A stretch of 64,000 nucleotides of DNA from Bremia lactucae. Its lineage: Eukaryota > Oomycota > Peronosporomycetes > Peronosporales > Peronosporaceae. Below are positions 55,880 to 64,000 of the stretch, piece after piece. The position numbers and the translations under genes were made by a program. Within the stretch, counting starts at the first letter, position 1, and the number at the start of each line of letters is the position of its first letter. The notes under the pieces were generated by a model, which saw nothing but the letters and a program-made list of their open reading frames with translations, did not search any database and was not told the origin of the DNA. The stretch spans positions 286,778 through 350,777 of the forward strand of contig NW_027152029.1 of the NCBI RefSeq assembly GCF_004359215.1. Direction: 5' to 3'.

Positions 55880-57519
55880 TCACCATCGTCGGGCTTCAAA
55901 ATTGTTATTGCTTCGTTCCTCAGGCATCGAGTCCCAGCGGGTGCGGCGTCCTGGGCGCGGCAGGGGTACTTGATATTGGTCTCTTGAAGAATATCGATTG
56001 ACCTGCGACGAGAAGGACATTTGCTCCCTATCTACGCCAGTGTACGGGTTTGAGTGCCCACTATTTCGTAAAGGCGAAAAACGAGAGGCGTCATGCCACT
56101 GCCCGTTTTGAGACTCCATTACGTGCGAATGATTAATTTTAAGTCGCTTCGTAGTCGAAGGAGAATCTGCACCGAATTGACTAGTCGAATTGTTGTAGCG
56201 GCCATTTTGCCCATTGTATCGATATTGATTATTGTATCGATCATCCACACCAGAGGCACTGTTGTGGCGGCGAAGCTCGTCGTGAGAATTTCTGCGATAG
56301 CTGAGATGGCCGTTCCCACCAATAGTTTTTCTGGTAGGTGATGTTGCATCACTTGGTAAATAGTGCTCGTCGGCTGTGTGGTAGCTAGAGTATAAGGGAT
56401 CCGAAGTGGAGGCAGCTATAGATGCTTGTCTCGCACGAAAGTCGGCGCGCTGTTCTTCCAACTGCTTAAGTTCCAGCGCCTCCGCTTCACAAGCAATACC
56501 GTATAGCTTCTCGAGTGCTAGCTCCTGCTGAATCGCATCCACTTCCGTTGTCACATCGGAGGGATATGAGAACAAGTCTTTAGCGTTGAGCCCTCGCAGC
56601 TTCTTTATAAGAGCTTCCCGCTTCGCTGCCTGGTCCGTCAGATTAATACGATACTGCTCGACATGTCCACGACTGTTATCTAGATCAAGATCGTATACCT
56701 GCTGGTCCATCTTGCTCCAGGCAATGCCTCCCGCAGCCGGAAAAGCTTCATGCCTTTGTCCAGTCATAGTAACATCTTTTTCCTCTTCCACATTCTGCTC
56801 TTCACACGCATGATGAAAAACACTAATGCTAGACTCTAACTGGAACATCCTGTCACTGAGCATATCGGCACTTATTGTCGCATTAACCAAATCCTGAAGA
56901 TGTGTGGCCAGCTGTGTGGTTACACTTGATTCCACCACCTCTGGCATATCCTCTAGCACGTGCTCTACTGTCCGATCACTAGTCATTTCCTGCAAAACTT
57001 TAGCTTTCCTCTCTTCGAGTTCTTCATCGGTCTCAGGGACCTCCACTCTGCACAAGAAAGACACGTACCCATGAGCAATCTCCAATTTATCTAGTATGCA
57101 TTTACAAGGGTTACGTACACGGGAGATTTACCGGCGCACACGTTCTCCAGCATGGCCAGCAGAGGCGGCGTCACAACTCCACGCTCCTTCCAGATGCCGA
57201 CGACCTTAATGGCGCAACGCTTCACCTTTTCCTCTCCATCTCGCATTATGAGATGGAATATATCGACAAGGTTATGCTCAAATGCTGCAGCAATATGGCG
57301 CCCAAATTTGCGCACGCCGACCTGCATAGCATCATTGGCCACGTAGAGATAGACAATCTGATGCTCAGTCTCTCCCTCACGGATAAGACCACTCCATATC
57401 GTAACTATCTCTGCTATATGCTGACGATGAGTAAGCATCCACTGCGACACCCTTTGGATGCTCTGCGTAGTCACCTTCGCCTGCCGTAGCAAACGCTCGA
57501 GCTTTTCCGGCGAGTACAT
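55880..57519 (-). CDS. CID-domain protein, RPRD/RTT103-like (about 522 aa, two exons)
   Basis: A nuclear RNA polymerase II C-terminal-domain interacting protein, expected to act in transcription termination or CTD dephosphorylation. Exon 1 is 57519-57119 and exon 2 is 57047-55880. The 71-bp intron (GTACGT...TTGTGCAG) restores the frame. ATG 57519 is chosen because it is the first ATG and begins directly before the domain. Residues about 3-135 form the CID: SIQRVSQWMLTHRQHIAEIV, IVYLYVANDAMQ, KRCAIKVVGIWKERGVV. Exon 2 has an acidic linker (VPETDEELEERK), a helical coiled-coil-rich middle and a Tyr/Asn/Arg/Gln-rich tail. The order CID then coiled coil matches RPRD1/RTT103. A splicing factor of the SCAF type is less likely because no RRM is seen. 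Confidence 0.85.
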
Positions 57520-58458
57520 TGTAATATTTTCTTGACAACCACCCGCCACGAAATTATACGAGTTTTAGAAAATCCTTAAATTACAGCGGTGCATCGATTT
57601 CAGATGAGATAATGTTTTTTTAAACGAAGTGTACGCTGAAGTGCTAGGAAGCGAGAGAGTGCGCAGACGACCCCAAAAAGTTCATTAAATAGTCCCATGC
57701 AAATAGAGATTAAACTTGACGTTCTGTGACGTCAGGACCATTTTTGAGGGAAATTTGTCGGTCGATGATTACGCTTCTTTTCGTCGAAAATCACGAGTGG
57801 GTAGAAAAAAATCATGGAGATGATGTGTTGACTTGATGATATTTTACCCATGGCCATCGCAGAAACACATACTCATTGATCCAGGAGAAAGGTGAGTTAG
57901 AAGTAGCACTTCGAAGGATCTCGAGCTCTCTTTTTAGCGATATCTACGATATTTGGTGTATTTAGGTTGTGCGCACTTCACTTGTAAGGCTATCTACTCT
58001 TGAATCTATTAGTCTCACTTTTATCTTAACCTTTAAAGCTTTTGCCTATACTGGAAGCATTATTGTTGCATTTTCTTTAAGAAATAAACCTCTTAGGTGG
58101 CATGTCAGGCGCCGTGTATTGACAAGATGTACACACAGTTGTCGCTAAGTGTGACGGGGTGCCCCGTTACATAAATATGATTTCCTAATAAAATTATTTT
58201 CTTTATTAATTTTGACTTAATAATTCCAATATTACCAAATTTGGTAATATTGACGCAATAAGAAACTAGCTCTTTTGATTCGTTGATTTAAGTTTTAAAT
58301 AACCCCGCCATACATACTTTGTTTTTAATGTAGTAAAGTCAGTAGTAGATAGAAGATCGTTACGTAGGAACTGAATATATAATTACAGCTTTACTTTTTC
58401 CGATTCTAAAGCCTCAGAATTAACCTTTGGTAGCTAAGAGTACGTAGCTACCTCTGCA
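57520..58458. other. Intergenic region with palindrome and LTR-like scraps
   Basis: Upstream flank of the CID gene. No coding signal. Near 58147-58169 there is a fused pair of LTR-like tips (TGTGACGGGG then CCCCGTTACA, only 2 bp apart), and at 58227-58252 a perfect palindrome. Confidence 0.55.
58227..58252. repeat. Perfect 26-bp palindrome
   Basis: CAATATTACCAAA is followed immediately by its reverse complement, with no loop. A related imperfect hairpin lies at about 10105-10130, and similar AATATTAC/GTAATATT hairpins occur inside the family A LTR. Confidence 0.85.
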
Positions 58459-58898
58459 TGCAACGGGATGTATCATTACATGAAATTAACACTTAAAGGC
58501 TGTTAATTAATACATAATCCAAAAGGTAGATAATATTTGGAGAACATTACTTCATATAGTAATGCTCAGAAATCTTATTCATAAATAGATATAGGCCATT
58601 ATATCTATTTATCCCGCAGACTTATAAGCTGTAAACGTAAACAAAGAGAGAGAGACAGATAAGATTTCAATTGCATGTTTAGTATTAGTTTTTAATTAAG
58701 TTAGCATTACAGAAAGAAGAGAAACTTACTTATATTAATACAGTGTTTCATTTAACCCTCTTTAAGGTAGTTGTCTTAAAGAGAAGTCTTCCTCTGCACG
58801 TACTAGTGTACGTGAAGTGACGTAAGGCACCACTCGCAACTGAAGCAGTGCGAAGTGGACTTGTTTTGAAGCAGTACAAGTCGTACTGCCCCGTTACA
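58459..58898 (+). repeat. Solo family A LTR (440 bp) with perfect target duplication
   Basis: From TGCAACGGGA to GCCCCGTTACA. CTGCA at 58454-58458 and again at 58899-58903 is a perfect 5-bp target-site duplication, the size expected for Ty3/Gypsy. It marks excision of the internal part by LTR recombination. Confidence 0.93.
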
Positions 58899-58903
58899 CT
58901 GCA

Positions 58904-59230
58904 CGTCGTGTATGTAAAGTAACCGAGCCACCCCACCTCCACTGTAATAAGTGTAGGTTGACAAGCACATCTACACATGTGGCATCCATTGATTAGATAT
59001 AAGACTTCATATATAATTCGATTTAATATAAATCAGTCTTAAAACTACTTCCTAGTGAACAAGTGCGCATGTGAAGCTGGACTACCGCTTCCGTGGCGAC
59101 ACTTGTACTAAGTTACTTAGTTCGTCGGGTGAGGTCGCTTAGGCGCCCACAAACTAGCTCACTGCACGTGAGAGAAGACGATCAAACCGCTTCTACTATG
59201 CTTGAAGGTATGTGCTTAAGTAGAGCGTGA
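58904..59230 (+). repeat. Degenerate family C LTR remnant
   Basis: Its reverse complement aligns with the start of the family C LTR: AGAAGCGGTTTGATCG, GTGCAGTGAG, GCGACCTCAC and GTCGCCACGGAAGCGG appear in the same order as at 53480-53660. So it is in plus orientation and much older than the solo LTR beside it. Confidence 0.65.
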
Positions 59231-59560
59231 CTCGCCTACATCGTCTGTGAAAGTAAAGTTATATAGAATGTAAGTGTCTTGGAGCATGAAAACGTATCTT
59301 TCTGGCGCTTGATGCTCAATGATGAACGTCAATAATTCTGTCACACCTGAAGAAGTGTCCTGAGAGTTTGCGTGCGACGAAACGTATTGTGATATTTTGT
59401 AAGGTTCGAACCTCACAATCACGACAACGTGCCGAAGAATTCGTTTCTGGCAACTGGCTCTTTAGAAATTCACGTTCTCAATTCCAAGGGCCACTCGAAC
59501 AATATACACGCCAATCATATTCATCGCCATCGTCACTTTTATCATCACCGCGGCTGCAAC
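59231..59560. other. Unassigned retrotransposon-zone sequence
   Basis: No gene or repeat recognised with confidence. It probably belongs to the decayed family C unit on both sides. Confidence 0.4.
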
Positions 59561-60420
59561 GAGATGACGGTTGGCTAGCGATACTGCTAAGGGTGATGGC
59601 GCTATATTGCCCATCCAAAATTCACAAATTGCTCCTAACATTGAGACGCCCAACGTTGCAAAAGCAAACTTCCTTTACCTAAAGGAGGCAACTGTATCGT
59701 CGTCTGCGCTAGCTAGCGCAGCGACCATTTATGAGAGCACTGTCCATTGAGGTGCAGCTGCTTCTCTGTTGGGTGAAACCTCGACATCTTTCGTTTCGAC
59801 TATCATACACAATAAGGTCTGACGCAGAAGAGCCTGAGCGTAAAGCTCCACCGGCGGCGCATGAACGCGTCCAGTCGGTGTCACAAGCCAGTCGTATTGA
59901 ACGCGGCTATGCGACTGGTGATATACCACCGATGCCACCTCCATCCGAATGGCCTTATTTGGATATAACTAGTGCGTCGCTCCTAAAGCGCGCTACTATA
60001 GACGCACATAGTTAAAATGGCATCTGTACTTCATGGAAGGCTCAGAGGGAACCACTTGACTCTTTTCCCCGATCCAGGTCGTGTTGCATTCGAGTGAATC
60101 AACCGATCATTACGAAGCGGAACTCCTGCGCCGCTTTCAGCCACATTTCGATGTGGCAAACAACGGTCGCAGCGACTTAACTTCACTCGCTTGCGTATGA
60201 GAGAAATCATAAGTGGTGCTTTACCCCCTATTTCTTCTCATCACGCTGCTCCTTCTAGCTCATTTGGAACTAGCGGAGCGACAACTGGTGCTTCTTCTCA
60301 TAGGCCCGATAAGTCGGAACGCAGGGCTTCGACCGATTCCCGAGAGTCCAAACTTTCGGGTATCCTCTCAACTGGATGAGGATTTGAAGCTTCTGCTGCA
60401 CAGAGCGGTGGGCAATTAAG
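59561..60420 (+). pseudogene. Antisense ORF of family C, decayed copy
   Basis: Plus-strand frames broken by several stops (MPPPSEWPYLDITSASLLKR at about 59930, then ATIDAHS; PPISSHHAAPSSSFGTSGAT at 60225) are homologous at DNA level to 42600-43060. It lies next to, and opposite to, the end of family C pol at 60804-60430. Confidence 0.45.
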
Positions 60421-60429
60421 AACGAAGCA

Positions 60430-60804
60430 TTAATTCCCAGCAGCATCCATCAGTGCTAACGGCGCCCGCCATATCGCGGTGGGAGAAATCATTCGGCTAA
60501 ATGTATTCACCTTCCCCGTCTCCCTCACCCGACCGACGCTCGACGCATAGTCGGCGTGACCTTTGGTCTCCTTAGACGGATGCGGGTATGTGATCTCTTC
60601 TGAATCAACAAACCATTTCGGACGACCCACGTAAAAGACGGAGTGCGACTTCATATACGGCTGGGTTGTGAGCCTATAATTAAGGTCTCTAACTTTCTCG
60701 ACTACCGTAAACGGCCCGATGAGAAGCGCCAACAACTTCGTAGTACCTCCAGATAAAACAGAAACTGCATTTCTAGGCAGGGTAGCAGTACTTAATAGTT
60801 TTTG
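60430..60804 (-). pseudogene. Family C pol C-terminus, fragment
   Basis: The minus strand encodes KLLSTATLPRNAVSVLSGGT, LIGPFTVVEKVRDLNYRL and VFYVGRPKWFVDSEEITYP, the integrase C-terminal region of family C. It is abruptly joined at about 60805 to family B sequence on the opposite strand. Confidence 0.78.
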
Positions 60805-61229
60805 TCTCCCAAGCATACACGCAAAACCTTCCAAACAAGCTGCGTACACACACCCAGTATTCTACGTTGACTTGCTTAAGCCATATGGGAACCCTTTCCA
60901 GGTGGACCGAAATTTCGACGGAATGTATTTTTTTAAATTAAATCTTTTCTTAACTTGGTAATATTAGAATTATTTTTGACTTTTTCGATTTTTATTTTTT
61001 TTATTAAAAAGCATTTGATGCTCTGATGCACGAGGTGCAACTTCTTGGCGAAGGCTTGCTCAGGTTGAGGGCCCTTTTGAGGCGGTCCCTAACCGTTTTT
61101 CAATGCTGGAACGTCAGCACCTCGTTTAGAGGGTCAGCTGGACATTGGGGTGCGGATGCAGCAGTCTGCAGCGGCCGTCTTTTTCGGCGCAAGCGCTCTA
61201 AGCGCTGCTGGATGCTCGAGGGAACCTTT

Positions 61230-61420
61230 AGTTTCACGAGGAGAAACTTTTAAAGCGACGTCGTCGTAAGGGCCAATACCAGTATCTGATGAAGTGGCTT
61301 GGGTATTCCTCTTCTGAAAACTCATGGAAGTTTGAGGTACCTCTTCGGCAAGATTGCTTGTACGCCGTTGACGTTTTTGAGCGCCAGCTCTGGGTCAACT
61401 TGCGTCAAACGACGCTTCTC
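61230..61420 (+). pseudogene. Chromodomain of family B copy 4
   Basis: The plus strand encodes KGQYQYLMKWLGYSSSENSW and FEVPLRQDCLYAVDVFERQ, aligned with the chromodomains of copies 1 and 2. It is part of a truncated pol. Confidence 0.75.
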
Positions 61421-62126
61421 ACCACTAGAAGTGGGATTAGGTGGATCTATAGCCTCAGTGCGGCTTCGATCCATGGTTGCATGATCAACCGAAGCACTGT
61501 AATATCGGCTAGACCTTTCTTCGTTTTGTGGCATAGATGCCGAAGGCAGCCTTTGGCCTTAAGCTTGGCGAAATCGAAGCGAAGCTTTCGTTACAAACAA
61601 ACACCAGCCACATCCACAGATTCTCTGATATTCCAAACATTGCGGAGGCGGCGGGCCCGATGCCCAGCTCTCAAATGAGACTTCGTTTTCACGTCTTGTT
61701 CTGTTTGGAAACAAAACAATCGGAATTCCCTCATTTATGTCACCGAATCTCCAAGTGCTTGATCACGTAAACGCGCCAGATACTGACCCCGCGTCATGAC
61801 TTTTGGCGTAAGGCATCGCTCATGAAGAGCGTCGCGAGGAGCGATCTCCTCCGGCGTCCTCGCCGTGGCACCGGAGGTCCAGATGGCCAAGCTGTGACCC
61901 GCGATTTTTTTGAGACGCTCTTCCGCACTAAGCGGAGTGAATCTATATTTGCTTTGAGCTTTTGGAAGCAGCGATCCTTTAAAGAAAGCGTAATAGCTCA
62001 TTGGTCTAGTTTTTTTGCGCCTAAAATGTATCGAGGCTTAAGAATTTTACGAAGCGGCAAGGGAATTTAGCTTTAGATTAAAGTTCTTTAAAATTCACTT
62101 TAAAATTGTGTAAAGACCTATATGGA

Positions 62127-62190
62127 GAAAGTAGGATCTGAACCTACGTAGAAAATAATTCAACAACTTCTCAGTCTGCCGTCTTGCTTT
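62127..62190 (-). other. tRNA 3'-half-like insertion (possible mitochondrial origin)
   Basis: The minus strand reads CGGCAGACTG, a short spacer, then T-arm GTAGG-TTCAGAT-CCTAC and TTTCTCC. This looks like the 3' half of a Tyr- or Ser-type organellar tRNA. It interrupts the family B antisense ORF sequence, so it was inserted or captured later. It shares about 25 bases with 21878-21903. Confidence 0.4.
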
Positions 62191-62218
62191 TCATCGAGCG
62201 GATTCGTAATAATGTTGG

Positions 62219-62669
62219 TGTAACGGGGTGTATCGTTACATGAAATTAACACTTAAAGGTTGTTAAATAATATATTATCTAAAAGGTAGATAATATTTGG
62301 AGGATATTACTTTAAATAGTAATATCCTGAATTCTTATCCATAAATAGGTATAGACCATTATGTCTACTTATTCCGCAGACTAGTCAGCTGTAGAAGTAA
62401 TCAGAGAGAGTTACAAGATAAGATAGATAAGAATTCATTTACATGTTTAGTATTAGTTTATAGTTAAGTCAGCATTTCCAAAGATATATTAAGAGACACT
62501 TAACTATATTAATACAGTTTTCATTTTACCCTCTTAAGTTAACTTGTCTTAAGAGACGTCTTCCTCTATACGTACAGTGTACGTCACCTAACGAAAGGCA
62601 CCACTCACAACTGAAACAGTGTGAAGTGGACTTGTACTGAAATAGTACAAGTCGCAGTGCCCCGTTACA
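62219..62669 (+). repeat. Solo family A LTR (451 bp) with perfect target duplication
   Basis: From TGTAACGGGG to GCCCCGTTACA. GTTGG at 62214-62218 and again at 62670-62674 is a perfect 5-bp duplication. The uninterrupted site (ATGTTGGACTC) can be read in family B copies 1-3, which confirms the insertion. Confidence 0.95.
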
Positions 62670-62981
62670 GTTGGACTCAGGGTCCTGTGTCCTGCTCGAT
62701 GCAGTTGCGAACAAATTTGGGGCCCGCCGACGTTTATCTGGAGGAGAAGGCGTGTGAGAGCGACGCTATTGTTCCTCATCATCTGATGGAGTGTGACTTT
62801 TTTTTCAAAGTCCACCATTCCCTCATCGTCGAGGAAGGTGCTAAGAGTAGTGACTCATGCTTAACTGTCATGGGACAAAGGGATACAAAACACAACCAAA
62901 CGACAAGCTGTTTATGTTCTAACCTCGAAGATGAAATGAAGCGAATGTTGTCACTCGGTGTCAACAGCCTGATGGGGTAGG

Positions 62982-63407
62982 GTACACATTGGTTGGAGAA
63001 CCGTTGTTGTAGTACATTAACTTTATATGTAAATACCCTTTTCTCCTTTTCTAAAAAAGTTAATTACTAAAATCCCATTTATTATGGGTAACAAATGTGG
63101 TCGCCGCCAGATATAAATCTGGCTACCGAAATCTATTTAAATTAGCTAGGGTAAGGTTTTAGATTTAAATAGTTAAATATTTTTTAGTTCCTTTTTTGAT
63201 CTTAAATGCGTCTAGTGCCTTTCTAAGGCTTGCGCATTGATCTGTGAGAGACAGAAGCCTTTATAGGTTTATACTCTCGGGCACTAGTTGTCACTCGGTT
63301 CTACGAACCCCCGAATCCCTTGAACTATAATTTATTAAGCTTTAATAGGTTGTACGACTCCCTGAGCTATTAAACCTATTAGTTCTATAGAACTAAGAGA
63401 CGCTTTG
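62982..63407 (+). repeat. Family B LTR, truncated
   Basis: Plus-orientation LTR starting at ACACATTGGTTGGAGAACCG, its first bases lost, running to 63407, where the family A LTR interrupts it. It lacks the last part (the region equivalent to 3037-3100). Confidence 0.8.
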
Positions 63408-63858
63408 TGTAACGGGGCACTGCGACTTGTACTGTTTCAGTACAAGTCCACTTCACACTGCTTCAGATGTGAGTGGTGCCTCTCGTTAAGTAACGTACAC
63501 TGTACGTATAGAGGAAGACTTCTCTTAAGGCAAGTTAGCTTAAGAGGGTAAAATGAAAACTGTATTAATATAGTTAAGTGTCTTTGTTAATCTATCTTTG
63601 TAAATGTTGTCTTAACTATAAACTAATACTAAACATGTAAATGAATTCTTATCTATCTTATCTCGTAACTCTCTTTGATTACTTCTACAGCTGATTAGTC
63701 TGCGGAATAAATAGACATAATGGTCTATACCTATTTATGGATAAGAATTCAGGAAATTACTATTTAAAGTAATTTCCTCCAAATATTATCTACCTTTTGG
63801 ATAATATTAATTAACAATCTTTTATTGTTAATTTCATGTAACGATACACCCCGTTACA
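63408..63858 (-). repeat. Family A 3' LTR (451 bp)
   Basis: From TGTAACGGGG to ACCCCGTTACA on the plus strand, in minus orientation. Directly inside it, on the minus strand, is the purine-rich AAGGGAGGGGTGA, a polypurine tract. It is therefore the 3' LTR of a minus-strand element whose body extends past the right edge. Confidence 0.85.
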
Positions 63859-64000
63859 TCACCCCTCCCTTAAACGACAATCACTCTGAATGTCATTAGG
63901 TGGAGTGGTCGCTAAATGACCACTTAATTTTTAAAATGATTTTGATTGGTCAGATCCATCATTTTAAATTCCATCGCATGAAGGAACAATTCATGCGGGG
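63859..64000 (-). mobile_element. Start of family A internal region (3' end of element)
   Basis: 142 bp of non-LTR sequence next to the polypurine tract, with the short direct repeat GGTGGAGTGGTCGC / GACCACT-type motifs. It is too short to assign a gene. Confidence 0.55.

Larger units (their letters stand above)
60990..62980 (-). pseudogene. Antisense ORF of family B, copy 4 (interrupted)
   Basis: Minus-strand pieces include IAGHSLAIWTSG and TPEEIAPRDALHERCLTPK (62001-61735) and RRLTQVDPELAL (61534-61322). They are homologous to the antisense ORF of copies 1-3. They are interrupted by a tRNA-like insertion and by the solo LTR at 62219-62669. Confidence 0.5.
60805..63407 (+). mobile_element. 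Ty3/Gypsy family B copy 4, 3' end (plus strand)
   Basis: A plus-strand fragment: integrase end (THPVFYVDLLKPYGNPFQVD, 60857-60916), an AT-rich insertion near 60920-61010, chromodomain, the region with the antisense ORF, a polypurine-like GATGGGGTAGGG (62970-62981) and a 3' LTR. It is interrupted by the solo family A LTR at 62219 and cut at 63407 by another family A element. Confidence 0.82.

Noticed and set aside
58227..58252. CAATATTAC resembles the nonanucleotide origin of CRESS-DNA viruses and geminiviruses
   Set aside because: It lies in the stem of a loopless palindrome, not in a loop. There is no Rep-like gene nearby, and the same motif occurs in LTR hairpins.
1..64000. CRISPR array, phage or bacterial island
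   Set aside because: No regularly spaced repeats, no ribosome-binding-site-led operons. All recognisable genes are eukaryotic or Ty3/Gypsy.

Overview
The window looks like nuclear DNA of an oomycete, probably a Phytophthora or downy-mildew relative. The evidence is a protein with six WRKY19-like Cys/His zinc-finger units joined by Gly-Gly-Gly linkers, very short GT-AG introns (66-71 bp) in three genes, and abundant Ty3/Gypsy retrotransposons. The species cannot be named from sequence alone. There is no bacterial, phage or CRISPR signature.

Two host islands sit among retrotransposons. Island 1 (about 9.9-24.55 kb) holds a FAM173-like methyltransferase (minus), a three-exon RING-H2 plus WRKY19-like zinc-finger gene (plus), 7.3 kb with no convincing gene, a tetraspanin-like gene (plus) and the stub of a gene cut by a retrotransposon. 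Island 2 (about 54.0-57.5 kb) holds a cysteine-rich zinc-ribbon gene (plus), an anticodon-less tRNA-like remnant and a CID-domain (RPRD/RTT103-like) gene (minus).

The rest is nested Ty3/Gypsy DNA of three families, named here by their LTRs. Family A has a 417-451 bp LTR starting TGTAACGGGG. It supplies an intact gag with its 5' LTR at the left edge, a broken internal copy at 46.6-50.1 kb, solo LTRs at 31.0, 40.2, 58.5 and 62.2 kb (two with perfect 5-bp target duplications), and the 3' LTR of an element leaving the right edge. Family B is a chromodomain element with an LTR of about 480 bp ending in CATTACA on the plus strand. Copies lie at 3.0-9.9, 24.6-31.0 and 34.3-40.2 kb (all minus) and 60.8-63.4 kb (plus). 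Family C has a 526-598 bp LTR ending in GCCCGTTACA on the plus strand. Pieces lie at 31.4-34.2, 40.6-42.6, 42.6-46.6, 50.2-54.0 and 58.9-60.8 kb. All B and C copies are broken. A degenerate pogo/Tigger-like transposase lies at 2.0-3.0 kb.

The most notable observations are: (1) a 4.4 kb block present twice without any difference I could find, whose flanks switch to other copies, meaning recent recombination or an assembly artefact; (2) long reading frames antisense to pol at the 3' end of both family B and family C; (3) an array of hairpins in the family A LTR with compensatory changes between copies; (4) a RING-H2 domain fused to WRKY19-like fingers; (5) several inverted LTR and inverted-internal junctions inside single elements. 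Sequence gaps (307 N, 100 N and 1 N) all fall in the retrotransposon zone, so its order should be treated with care.
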